DNA from: Ceriagrion tenellum
Lineage: Eukaryota > Arthropoda > Insecta > Odonata > Coenagrionidae
Assembly (NCBI GenBank): GCA_963169105.1
Contig: OY720642.1
Span: 22,252,965 to 22,316,964, forward strand
Reading direction: 5' to 3'
DNA length: 64,000 bases
Under the pieces are notes generated by a model, which worked only from the letters and a program-made list of their open reading frames with translations, made no database searches and was not told the DNA's origin. Position 1 is the first letter of the stretch. Each line of letters opens with the position of its first letter. A program made the translations under genes and the position numbers. Below are positions 26,280 to 36,884 of this stretch, piece by piece.

Positions 26280-27100
26280 ATCTCACCTTATCCACCGGAT
26301 TAAAGGCTCAACGCTGACCAACGTTTTGACATCCAACCAGGACATCGTCTTAAAGGCAGTCAGATGGCATTCGACATCAACTACATCCCTTCATTTGCCC
26401 GATAGACGATATACGAATCGGACTTCTGGCTGCATGAAGCCTTTAATCCGCAGGGAAATATTAGATAGGTTCCAATTTGTAATTCGCCGAGGAAGAAACA
26501 TACCCCATTACGATTGTTTACAATTAAAATTCTATGTGAAGGTGAAAAACACCAACTCTTTCACGTCAAGGCACTAATTATTTCATGCATCTGTTTTTCG
26601 AAAACGATTCACGGGCTATTTTCTTATGACTGAAAACTTAAACTCATAAAATGCGTTCAACCCAGCAACCACTAGCTTATGTTAAAGAAAGGCCTTAATA
26701 ATACCCTTAAACAATGAATCTAAATTTTTAAAATAGCAATGTATTCAAAGAGAGAGTTAAAAAAATTAATGATGTTTATCATTTGCTACTCCAACATTAA
26801 GTCTGCGACCAGTGAGAGGGAAAAAACATATCGATTAAATCTATGAATGCTCTAAACTTTTCGTAACGATTCCCGTTAGTCAAATCATGGGACTTGAATA
26901 ATCTCATCGCTACAAAGCACATATCTAGAGCACATAACACCATCAAGTAGCTGTTCATAGCTTCATTGCCTTATTCAGAAACCCAAATTTTCTTCCAGAG
27001 AGACATTTTAAAGGAGAAAGCGTATCATGCACTTGTGTTCAATTACTTGAAGATATATTCTTTGCAAGCGTCCACCATAAAACCTTCATCTGGATGGGAC
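26280..27100. other. Spacer between repeat copies
   Basis: No recognised coding or structural features apart from the tail of the 26176-26577 open frame. Confidence 0.4.
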
Positions 27101-27103
27101 ATA

Positions 27104-27265
27104 ATTAAAAATGATAAATGGACAGCATACTTGAATTTGAAGAAGCACAAAATGCAATAAAACTCATGATTTTCTGTACAAAAGATATCATCATATTATT
27201 TCAAGCCGTAAATTTGTACTTTTGTATACAACTTAACTACGTTTAACCTACAATAACTTGCAGAA
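27104..27265 (+). repeat. Dispersed repeat, copy 2
   Basis: Direct partner of the segment at 26115-26275. It ends in a short imperfect inverted repeat (ACGTTTAACCTACA at 27239 and its complement near 27281). Confidence 0.55.
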
Positions 27266-27297
27266 ACTGTAGGTAAAACGTGATTGGCGGAAATTTT

Positions 27298-27352
27298 TGA
27301 GATGGCTACCGATCACTTCTTAGGTGCTTATGGGAAAGCTTTACAACACATT
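27298..27352 (+). repeat. Short dispersed repeat matching the foldback element arm
   Basis: About 50 bases containing GCTTATGGGAAAGC match 28428-28478, which overlaps the inner part of the right arm of the foldback element at 28.1-28.6 kb. Confidence 0.45.
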
Positions 27353-27544
27353 GCTCCAACCTTACCGTTATATTAGGCTACCGACAGAGAATTAAGCTGC
27401 CATTCTTTCAAGTCGAACCCTCTAACTTTCCCAATAAAAGTGTCTGTTCCAACGTACAAGAAGGCACAATGTCGAAGTATTCGACTGGTTCAATTTTCCA
27501 TAGCTTTATTTCCAACAACTGATACATATAAGTTGAAGAAACAG

Positions 27545-27640
27545 GAAGGGTAGCGTAGCAGTCTTCGCTTTGCCCCAGAAACCAAAGGTCCGTGGTTCCA
27601 TTCCCGGTCCAGGCCGAATTTTCCTCACGGCAATTTCAAC
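27545..27640 (+). repeat. tRNA-headed SINE-like segment
   Basis: An A-box-like GTAGCGTAGCAG (about 27550-27561) and a B-box-like GGTTCCATTCC (27594-27604) lie at tRNA spacing, with a CTTTG...CAAAG anticodon-stem-like pairing between them. The acceptor stem is absent, so I read it as a SINE head. Confidence 0.45.
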
Positions 27641-27649
27641 GTATTCCAC

Positions 27650-28070
27650 CGCCATATCCGTGGCAGTCCTTAATACCTTTCCATAGACACTAAATTACGA
27701 ATTTTCCATTGTATGCCTAATTATGGGTTGATTTTCCTTAAGTTCACCGCAGGAAACTATTAAGGACACAGTTCTTATCCAGACACAAAGCATAGGCTAA
27801 TTTACCTGAGAATTGACCGGCGCATGATAAAACCATTTTTTCTCGGTATACCATGGTGCCTTTGTCTGAATGTCTATTCCTGCTGCTCGAAAAACGTCAG
27901 TACCGGTTTTATACGTGCAACCATTTCAAGGAAGGGTTTCAAAATAAAGACAAACTGGATATTACTTTTGATTTTTACGAGGTCATACTTTAACCAAACG
28001 TTTCCTCAGATAACATCCTCCATTTTAGTGTTTCTAATGGAAAGAATACAATGTACTTTTTCACAGTATT
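27650..28070. other. Spacer before the foldback element
   Basis: Part of a 124-codon frame (27824-28198) lies here. It continues into the foldback arm and has no domain I recognise. Confidence 0.35.
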
Positions 28071-28074
28071 CAAT

Positions 28075-28582
28075 TGAAGAATGGAGGAAGGGTGGAGAGA
28101 AACCTAGTGTCAGTAACACTCTTCTCTTAACCAAGAGATTCAGTTTAAAGTCTAATCCGACGGACGGTATTAAATTTTTGGAATGCTTTTGGATTTGAAT
28201 GGAAGACAAACGTAGAAAAGTAAAAAGTATTCTTTTCAAAATGCATGCTAATTTTAATCACTCCAACGAAGTGACACCTGAGGCAGTCAAGTTCGTATAC
28301 CCCTCTTCACTTTTAAACATTAATCAAAACCATTCAGATTTATGGGGATTAGGTTCATATGGTGGCCAAGTGCTAATCTCTCTACTTACGGACCCTGGTT
28401 TACATCTAGGCATTGACGGAGATTTTTCAGATGGATACCGATTACTACTTAGATGCTTATGGGAAAGCATTCCAAAAAATTAACACCGTCCGTCGGATTA
28501 GACTTTGAACTGACGCCTTTTGTTAAGAGAAAAGTGATACTGACACCAGGTTTTTCTCTATCCTTCCTCAATTTTCTAATTT
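28075..28582. repeat. Foldback (inverted-repeat) element
   Basis: The left arm at about 28075-28190 and the right arm at about 28465-28582 are reverse complements over roughly 115 bases with few mismatches; both contain the block TCTAATCCGACGGACGG or its complement. The spacer is about 275 bases and carries a 94-codon frame (28199-28483) with no recognised domain. The layout fits a foldback or MITE-like non-autonomous DNA element, or two opposed copies of one repeat. I could not establish a target-site duplication by eye. Confidence 0.55.
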
Positions 28583-28589
28583 ATCCTTT

Positions 28590-28960
28590 TTAAAGCCCTA
28601 TTTACCGAATATCCGCAAACGACCTTAGTTGCCACCCGCCACACAAAATAAATTACTTAATTAACAAAAACTAAATATTTAATGAATTCTCGGCCCGGTA
28701 TCATTCTCTTCAAGGTCAAAATAAGGATTGAAAGAAGTTATCCCCTCAATGAGATCCAATTTTATAATTGACAAGGGAACGAGAATATTTCAGGCCGGAT
28801 ACCTTCGACGGATACCAATGCATGCCACACAAGGATAAATAATTAACTCCCCTTTTCATCGTGAATTTTCACATAGTATTCAAGAGAGTTGCCTCCTGGG
28901 AAGACGACTATTACATTAAGCCATTCAAGGAATCGAGGAGTTACATCGTTATGTGATTCG
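28590..28960. other. AT-rich spacer
   Basis: Nothing recognised. Confidence 0.5.
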
Positions 28961-29430
28961 AGGAACTGTTTAACTCGGAGCGTCCGAGCGCGCCGAGAAT
29001 CTAAAATTCGAGCGACTTCTCTCTTGCTCCTGGGAAACCTGTCACGTCATCCAATTGGAGGGTGGGCAACAGCCGCACACGGGCAAGGCGGCAAAAGGAG
29101 CGGAGGTGGCGGCGCCATTGGCGGGGAGACGAGATGCGGACTTCTCCACCGCCGCCGCCACCGTCTGGTGGAACAGCATGACCCTTCCATTAAAGCAGGA
29201 GCGAGGACTGGGGGAAGGGGAGAGCCGGGGAAGGAAAAATTAAGGGAAGTAAAAGGTAAAAGGGGGGTGTAAAGAAATAAAACGGGGCAGGGAGCCGGTA
29301 GGAGATAAAATTGGGAAAGAGTAAATGGTGTGAGAGAACAAGGAAGAATAAGGGCGTGGGCGGGGGGGGAAGTTAAATTGAAGTGATTAGAAAAGTGGGA
29401 AAGAAGGAAAGAACGGGACAAAGTGGGCTG
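28960..29430. other. GC-rich island with a purine-rich flank
   Basis: 28975-29230 is GC-rich with CCG/GCC triplet runs and inverted CCAAT-type strings (CCAATTGG, CCATTGGC). 29230-29420 is plus-strand purine-rich with an eight-base G run near 29361. Overlapping frames on both strands have no domain content. A promoter or first-exon role is possible but unsupported. Confidence 0.3.
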
Positions 29431-30760
29431 TAAAAGGCATTTAATGTCTCCCACGGAATGCAAGCGTGAGACCGTAAAACTCGCTTCACTTATACCATTC
29501 ATTGAAAGAGTTGTAGGATATTAGCGATCAACTTAAACGGGGAACATCGTGCCTCCATGTACCAACGCGCAAGCAAGTAGTCCTGCCCCAAACTTAATAA
29601 GATGAGCCAACATGTACCCTTGTTTAATGATGTCTATAGTTACCTTATCGTATGTACATGTACGGATAAAAATAACATTGTAATATTGCAGTATAAAATA
29701 TGTATATTCACTTGCCACGGCCGGATAGCAGCACTGACAGATGCAACGCATGCTTCTTTTACGTAAACACTTCCTAACCCAATTCAACCGCTCTATAAGG
29801 GAAGATAAATGCACTGCCACCGAGTTCTTTAACTTTCCATGAGTTGATATGGCTTGCATTAGATTTAGGACCTATATACACCAACCAAATTTCCGACCTA
29901 TCTATTCCGAGCGAGCATGTTTGGCGACGGCTGAGAGTTGAAAGTCTTTCTTCTTCAGTGCACTCTTATTGTGACTTGCACTTCCCAATGTAAACCTTCT
30001 CACGGGACCAGTTTACCACAATAACGCCTTAGAGTAATTCTGGCGACCGGTTATCTTTAGAATTTGATAGTCTGTCATGTTGTTCTTTTGGGGAATTCTA
30101 GATATTCTCTCTGACGTCTCTGCTACATAAGGAACATCAGTATACGACGTGGGTTCCACTTGTGCAGTTCTTTTATCTCCTTCTTTGAGATTCCTATTTT
30201 TATCGGATATCCTCTTCAGGACCAGCTTTTTTGGAGGAACAGTTCTCTTCCAAGGCTACAATCAAGCGCTTCTTTTCGTCGGGTATTTACTTCAAAGCCA
30301 TGATGCAGTGCACACAATGTATGTGGGTGATTATGAATGAATCTTTCTTGGGGTGTGATTTCACAGAGAGAAACCAGTGCGTGTGGGTTTTTATGTGATA
30401 CATCTATAAGAGTGTACTATGATCCCGTCTCGCTTCTTCCACCTCAGGACGTTGAGAAATCAAAGCTGGCCTTGGTCAATCTCTATGCAGAATTTATATA
30501 GACTACAGAATATGGCCATAGCTCGTACTTGGAAACACTACAGGGATCGCTAGGGAAAGCGGATATTTCGGAGGAGTTATTCACAAGCCCATTGAAATCA
30601 ATAAGGACCCATAAAACTCCAACAGAGAGGATGGGTGTTTGAAGGCCAAACATGGAAGAAGCTGTCCTTCACAGCTCATAAAGACGTAGGACCAAGTTAA
30701 GAATGTTCATGGTGCCTCTAGTCTCCCAATGTTATCAGGAAATGACCAGATCATCGCTAC
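29430..30760. other. Non-coding spacer
   Basis: Short frames only. The segment leading up to 30760 may be the degraded body of the element whose end is suggested by the motif at 30.77 kb. Confidence 0.4.
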
Positions 30761-30761
30761 T

Positions 30762-30830
30762 TTGACCTGAAGACGCCTCCTGTGACTGAGAAGAAATTTT
30801 GGTCACATAAATGCTGACAAACGCCGATAT
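30762..30830 (+). ncRNA. hammerhead-like motif with intact CTGANGA core
   Basis: CTGAAGA (30767-30773) is followed by a hairpin with arms CGCCTC and GAGAAG (two mismatches from perfect pairing), then GAAA (30793-30796). The first core is intact, but stem II has decayed. This is a different sequence family from the 10.6 kb and 33.9 kb motifs. Confidence 0.35.
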
Positions 30831-30839
30831 ACCCGAAGA

Positions 30840-31780
30840 TATAGGGGCCAACAAGATAACTAAATCCATTCGCATTTATGTTAACAACGTCGACCGCTGA
30901 TAATCAAGTTTAATCGAAAAAGTTGAACAAGTAATCGAATTAGTAGGAGGTAATCTTCAATTTAGCGATTTCAATAAATTCTTTTGAATACCATGGCTGC
31001 AATTATAAATGCGTAGCACCCGCACTATATCCCCAAACAGCGTCTATACGCCGCGTTTTCACCGCTATATAGGCGCTTTTACACGCTATTCTGACAAAAA
31101 GTGCGGTCACTTTACAACTCAAAATACCAGCTCGTGTTTCTCTATTTCACAAGAAAATATTATCCCGCCAATAAGAGACCATGAAAGCATCTGTAGATAG
31201 TAGGTACTTCCTACATCAAAAGTATGTTGCAATTTTCTGAATGCAGATCTAGGTTATGAAACTTAATGCTGTCGACAAAACAGTTACCCGCACGGTCTTT
31301 TAGTCATCATTGCTTATATACACTCACACGAAATGGTAATTATGGCTCAATCTATCTTGAATAACCTAGATTGAAGTTTTTTCAATACATACCATCCTCA
31401 CCACCCTGGAGAGGTTACGCAGATCGGAGTCAATGCTCCTCAATTATTTTTTAAAGTATAAGCCAAATTACAAATGAAGAATGTCCTCACTATTAGGCAT
31501 ACGCCCTTCTTTTAAGCACAGTGGAAACTGGGGAGAAAATAACCTTGATCATATCAAACCATGTTCCGCAATACATTACTGCGAGTGTATACGGAGGTAT
31601 GTTTACAAATACAGTTTAAAGAAAATCATCACACTATTGTAAAGATAACAAACTGGACGAAAAGATATTTCTCTTCGTCAAGGAGCAAAAGAAACAATGA
31701 ATTCTTTCTCTTTACCGAGCTATGGAGAACGTGGATATTTCTTAAATATATAAGAATTGACCTCTCTCTCTCAAATGGCA
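30840..31780. other. Non-coding spacer
   Basis: Nothing recognised. Confidence 0.5.
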
Positions 31781-31789
31781 GTTAAATAT

Positions 31790-32240
31790 GAAGGAGGTAG
31801 GGCTAAAAACAAGGAAACATTCATTTGTGAGCAACGTGGCAGTATATGAATCGGAAACATGGGCAATTTGAAGTACAGAGCACAAGATATTAGGAGCATT
31901 CAAAAGCTGGAGATAGAGAAGGATGCTGAATAACAAATTAATGGATAAAATATCATCTGAAAAAGTACAGGAAAGAGTAGAAAGGGGAAGGACCATATGA
32001 AACGATATAGAGAAAAGAGAAGCCAAACTGGGAGTACCTTCAGGCAAAAAGGGTTTGTCAAGAATATAACACGAAAAATAGAGGTAAGTGTACTAAAGGA
32101 AAGGCCAAAGGATATACGAGTACACATAGTCCAAATAAAGAGGTAAATGCATAAGAGGAGCTACCTACGCGGAAGGGTTCTAGCACTATATAGGGAAAGA
32201 TAGGGTAAGATATTCAATGAATCTGGGGATTGAACTACCT
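31790..32240 (+). pseudogene. RTE-like LINE reverse transcriptase C-terminal remnant
   Basis: Translating the plus strand with frame changes gives strings that follow the C-terminal part of arthropod endonuclease-reverse transcriptases of RTE type: a VAxYxSETWAI-like segment, then RRML, then an ERVERGRTI-like segment. These match the pattern at 36.28-36.72 kb in order. Several stop codons and frameshifts interrupt it, and no catalytic motif is present. It is therefore a 5'-truncated, long-dead copy. Confidence 0.5.
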
Positions 32241-32249
32241 ATGACAATT

Positions 32250-33500
32250 AAAGCATCAGAACAAAGAACATTGAAAAAAATGTAGGTGTGGTGAAGCAAA
32301 AGAAATTGAAGATAAAATGGACAATATTCATCAATGAGAAAGTCGTTCAAAGGGCTGGAGATAAAAAATTGCTCAAAATAAACTTCGCATGGAAATAAAT
32401 ATAGAGGAGATAAATATGATCAGCTCAAGGCATTATGAGGGGATAAAGCCGATAAGCGAAAAGGTAATTGAGATGAAGGCTGAAGCAAAGCAATCCAATG
32501 ATGACAGCTGGTAGAAATCTCCGTTCAATCATATAACATTCGCATCTTTGAGTAGGTAAATTCCAAAAAGGAATGTGGAAATTCAAGGAAGAAAAAAGAT
32601 ACCATTTACGCGCGCACAAACATTAACTTTTACTCTGGGTTTATTCTACAATAACTTTCACATTCAAGAAAATAGTAGCCAACAGGCTGACATTATAACC
32701 AAACAATCCAGTTATATGTGCACATCTCCCACACAAACTATTTATTATTTCATTAGGTGATACTTAATCGCCACGCACCCTCGAGTGCCAACGCTTCAGG
32801 GCACCACGAATATTTTTGACTTCGCCGTAACTCAGAACTTCTCTAAGTCAACTGCGAAGAGCGCAGCGTGTATTCTCGTAACAAAGCCCCGTGAACTTGG
32901 GCGGAAGACTGTGGAAATTCCAACATCATCCATAACGAAGATGCCCAGCGAAACATTCCCTCTTTCCCCAGTTGTGAACTTTGTTTACTGTGCGCTTGAC
33001 AAATCGTTAGCCCTTTTGTTCCTTAGATCTTCCGACGGAGAAACTTTTACCTACGCTCGAACCTCCATCCTCCACGATACTAACTAGGGCATGAGTGCAA
33101 GGAAGCTCTGAATCTAAACCCCGGACCCATAGTCCAGCGTAGAGTCGGTATGCACTTAAATAACCCCGCGAAGCACCCATTGTATTCATTGCCGTTCCTA
33201 AAGTTTCATCACTCGAGTCTCAGCATTCGTTTGGTGCGGAATTTTGGGTACGAACCACAATTTTACACAACAAACGGTGGAATGGCAACCAACCAACGTC
33301 AACAAAAAGACCGTTAATAAATATCACCATGGGCTAACGTGAAATTTTCCGCCAAAAAAAGAACTCCAATGACAAACAATGGAAAAGCCAAGTTCCGTTA
33401 ACCAAGTAAAAGAGGACGTATATCATATCAAAGGCCAAAAAAAAGTTTGGAGGAACGTAGCAGTAGGATAAAACTACGACAAATAGGAAGTGAAGGTGCA
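32250..33500. other. Non-coding spacer
   Basis: A 100-codon frame at 32785-33087 sits in a slightly GC-richer patch (32770-33200) and has no recognised domain. Otherwise nothing. Confidence 0.4.
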
Positions 33501-33504
33501 CTAA

Positions 33505-33965
33505 TAATTGATAGCATGATGTAAAGCCCTGAAGAATGGATTTCGAGCTCTTAAAACGACAAGTATCGGTCGGCGGAATGTAAGCGATTATTTTGACTAT
33601 ATCCATCAGACCATTGAGGATATGGTCATAATGTATTATTTTTATAGCGCTCCTCGATAATTATTTACCGTAGTTTTATTTTTCTCGACAGTCAAGGTAG
33701 CTGCGAGGGTGTTCCATTCCAAGGCAAAAATATTTGATGACAGAAATGTTGTAATGCCTAGTTATCTAATGAACTGAAATGCATGGATTAGTTTTAAATC
33801 AAATCGTAGCACAATGAGTAAAGTCTACCTACTTAGCGAAAAATGTATTGCAATCTTTGCTTAATTTTTCAACGTTTTTTTTCGGGCTTCCATCCAGGTG
33901 AGTGGATCATACATGACCGACACTTCGATACTCATCGTCCTCAGGGCAGAGGTGAATACCGTGAC
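33505..33965 (-). repeat. Left arm of a long inverted repeat: Penelope-like terminal repeat
   Basis: This segment is the reverse complement of 36885-37350 along most of its length, with clear blocks such as CCTCGCAGCTA and GGAATGTAAGCG. On the minus strand it starts just downstream of the GIY-YIG coding remnant, as expected for the 3' terminal repeat of a Penelope-like element. It carries CTGAGGA (complement of 33938-33944) followed by CGAT-GAGT-ATCG and AAG, a hammerhead-like core with a damaged GAAA. Confidence 0.6.
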
Positions 33966-34054
33966 TGGTGAAGGGCCGCCAATATATACCAAGAGGCAGG
34001 CCAGGTGCAACGTCAGGTGGTCGTTGGCGGGAAGGTTTTGGCGTCATTTTTCAA

Positions 34055-34425
34055 TTTCCTTCAATGGGATTCCAAGTATTGCTGAGCTTGTACCCCGTGT
34101 AACGATTGTCGGTGTTCTTCCGCATCCTAATTTCGATTACCTCTTTGATTATGAGGTCCCTGTGTCCAAGGGAGCAAGCAATAAATTGGCACCGTCAAAC
34201 TTTATGGTATCGTCCGTGACGATGCCGTGCTCGGCGTTGGTCGATTTTCCGGTCGACCAAGGGGGAAATGGCACTCGTGTTTCTTGATTCTGGCCGCAAA
34301 GGTGCGACCGGTCTCTCCCACGTACAGCCCTCCACATTTGCACGGAATTTGGTGCACTCCTGGTCTTCAGTCCAAGCTCCTCACCATTATTGGCTCTCAC
34401 AAACAGTTCCTTGAATTTGGCCGGC
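34055..34425 (-). pseudogene. Penelope-like element GIY-YIG endonuclease domain remnant
   Basis: On the minus strand, one frame encodes GVHQIPCKCGGLYVGETGRT followed by FAARIKKHE. This is the start of a GIY-YIG nuclease as found at the C-terminus of Penelope-like element proteins, including the CxC zinc-ligand-like spacing and the GETGR segment. A second frame continues with a STNAEHGIVTD segment and a third with IIKEVIEIRM and YKLSNTW, which fits the expected end of the domain. So at least two frameshifts separate the pieces. The reverse transcriptase part is not visible upstream (34430-34870), so the copy is truncated or rearranged. The role of the intact domain would be target-DNA nicking during retrotransposition. 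Confidence 0.65.
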
Positions 34426-34429
34426 GGAT

Positions 34430-34865
34430 GGATCTATTTAAGTATCTCTACCCCTAGTTAGTATTATTACTAGATAGCCTAATTCGAAGATCATAAAGTA
34501 ATCAAGTCTGAATTCTTCTACTTTGTAATCCCCTTTTAAGTTCTTGTCAGCTAGTACGCTCTCTTCCAAACGGCACACTACCGTCATACACCCACCGGTG
34601 CTCAACTTCCCAATTCCTAACCGGTACATTCATTCCCCTCATACCTAAGAATATTTTTTTTCAACCCTCCCCCACTTAGGCCTCTGCGCACCTTTCAGTT
34701 TTCCACTACCCTCTACTGCGAGGGCTCACTAGCGCACTCAGCCGTTTACATTCAAGCCGCACGCTACATCGCGCAACATCGTGTGGACTTCTGTATAGTG
34801 CAGATGACCCTCTCACTTTGAAGGAACTCAATTCGATATAGAATACTCTAGTATTGTAAAGCCAG
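34430..34865. other. Spacer inside the composite element
   Basis: Pyrimidine-biased near 34640-34760. No reverse transcriptase motif is seen here, although a complete Penelope-like element would place it upstream of the GIY-YIG domain on the minus strand. Confidence 0.35.
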
Positions 34866-34869
34866 TAGA

Positions 34870-35810
34870 AATGTAAGAGTCACTCATGGTCTGCAGCTAG
34901 CTTCAAGAGCGAGGTGAAGCGTAACCTCCTGATGGTCCGTGTCGTGGAGCTGGAGAGAATAGTGGCGGATATCCACTCTCGTGTGACGGGATGTGCGGAC
35001 GGCTCGGGCATCGGAAGGCATAGCGCTTCCTCCAAGACCTCTCACAGCACCAAGGAGGTGCCCCGGGTGTGTTCGGGTACGAATACAAGTGGGGCGTTCG
35101 AGTGGGTGGCGGTACAACCTTTTAGCCTGGGAACGACGCCCATACTGAATCTGGAATAGTTTTTGGTGCCCCAAGGTCATGGGGCTTCAGGGTGCTGTCG
35201 CAGGACGGCCATGTAACGCCTGTTAGCGAGGACGCGAGCGCACCTCCTGTATCGAGGGACGCTGCTCCCGAGGTTAGCCAGGCAGGGACGGCGGGAATTC
35301 TATTGATAGGGAATATACCGTCTAGGAGATTGCGTCCTCATTGCGAGAGAAGGCAAGGCGAGATGAAGCGGACCAACGTGTCACCTAGTTTATACCGGAT
35401 GGATTGGTACCCAAGACAACAGCTGCGATACGCACATCGGCGAGTGATACAGACTGCTCTAGCCTCTTGTGGTGGATCATGCTGGCACCAATGATGACTC
35501 CGAGCGTGGAGACGACGAGATTTTTAATTCCTTCAGGGATTTAAGCTTGAAGGTTGAAAGCGTCGAAACGGCATTGTGTGTCGACTTGCAGCTGTCCGTT
35601 TGCAGCATTGCTCCGCGGACTGACCACGGTAACCATGTTTGTGGCAGGATTTAGAAGGCTGTGGAAATTCTGTGAGAGGGTCAGGGGAGGAATTCGTAGA
35701 TCTTCATCCGGTACTCGGATCATGTCGCGCTCCCTTCAATTGTTCTGTGGTGCATTCCGCTTAGCCATCTGGACGAGTGGCTCATAGGTTTTTCGAACAC
35801 TGTAGGTATT
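34870..35810 (+). pseudogene. GC-rich island, possible LINE ORF1 (gag-like) remnant
   Basis: GC content jumps to roughly half or more, unlike all flanks. Plus-strand frames at 34914-35159, 35192-35494 and 35469-35654 follow each other and are Ser/Thr/Arg-rich with acidic patches. There is no CCHC zinc knuckle that I can point to. The position just upstream of a jockey-like fragment suggests a gag-like ORF1 with frameshifts. That is inference from context; a chance GC-rich segment is possible. Confidence 0.25.
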
Positions 35811-36014
35811 TTTAGGCTAGAGAGTAGGTCACTTATACGTACTATGTGGACCAGCTCACCACAAAAGCAATGGGACCCAAGGCAAGCCTGTTACAAATAC
35901 TAAGAAGTAACTCCACAACTCAAGAAATAATAACAAGTCACAAAGTCGATGATACGACCCATAATTACGTACGTAGCACAGGCATAGTATGGACTAGCTA
36001 AAAAATCGGCCATT

Positions 36015-36245
36015 GAGTAAATTTCAGTAATAGACAGACGGGTACTAAGCTTAGCATGCAATATGCCTATATGGAGGCATATTGAAAAAGAATATAAAAC
36101 AGCCGACCTACCACCGATAAAGAACATAATACGAGAACAAGCGAAATAATATTATGACAAACTGACACTAACGTAAACCGTACATGCATACATGGCAATA
36201 AACTGAGAGAATGTATACGATAATTATAGAAGACCTCTACTATGA
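36015..36245 (+). pseudogene. Jockey-like LINE C-terminal fragment
   Basis: One plus-strand frame reads VLSLACNMPIWRHIEKEY, then ADLPPIKNIIREQAK, a stop, and YYDKL. The order (Arg/Leu-rich helix, small residues, Pro, then DLPxIxxxIxxQAxxYY) follows the region just after the reverse transcriptase in jockey-clade LINE proteins. Three in-frame stops show decay. No catalytic motif is included. Confidence 0.4.
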
Positions 36246-36249
36246 TCAA

Positions 36250-36765
36250 AGAAGAAGACAGCATACGAAAGAAGACAGCTACAAATTACAAAACAGCATG
36301 CGAAAACATTCGTGTGGAGCGTGGCACTCTATGGATCGGAAGCATGGACCATAGGAAAAGCTGACCAGAAAAGACTAAAAGCCTTCGTAACGTGGTGCTG
36401 GAGGAGAATAGCGAAGATAAAATGGACGGAAAATATAATAAATGATGGTGTGTACTAAAGAGTAGAAGAAGAAAGGACCATATGGAACACCATACGAAAA
36501 AGAACAAGATGGATTGGATCTATCCTGAGACACAATGGGTTTGTGAGGAACATAGTGGAAGGTCAAATAAAGGGAACAGCCCCAGAGGAAGACCCAGGAA
36601 TAAGTTCATGGGCCCAATAAAGAGGCAAGTTTATAGGAAGAGTTACCAGGAGGTAAGGGAACTAGCATTAGACAGGAAAGGGTGGAAGGCTGCAGTCAAC
36701 CAATCTTGGGATTGAACGACGAATAATGATGAAAGACCACATGCAATACTTAAATGAAGTAGCAT
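36250..36765 (+). pseudogene. RTE-like LINE reverse transcriptase C-terminal remnant
   Basis: A plus-strand frame reads KTFVWSVALYGSEAWTIGKA, then LKAFVTWCWRRIAKIKWTE. After one stop (near 36456) it gives RTRWIGSILRHNG and a GRPRNKF segment, ending in DRKGWKAAV. These strings, in this order, are the hallmark of the thumb/C-terminal region of RTE-type endonuclease-reverse transcriptases in arthropods. Apart from the stop the frame is well kept, so it is younger than the copies at 31.8 and 43.9 kb. It directly continues the frame of the jockey-like fragment, with no spacer. Confidence 0.7.
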
Positions 36766-36884
36766 TAATATGATGAAATTTGGGAATGCTTCAAACTGGA
36801 AATAAAAAGAAAGATGAGCATAAAGCCAATGCCTGACAAAGAGAATTACTCTGATATACACGCTGCTAATGCAGAAACGCATGC

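Noticed and set aside
26176..26577. 133-codon frame as a host gene
   Set aside because: It starts inside a dispersed repeat copy and the second copy does not keep the frame; no domain recognised.
28889..29272. 127-codon frame in the GC-rich island
   Set aside because: Overlaps equally long frames on the other strand; Arg/Gly-rich by composition only.
34149..34400. 83-codon minus-strand frame as an intact protein
   Set aside because: Only its end agrees with the GIY-YIG domain; the start of that domain is in another frame, so it is a frameshifted relic.
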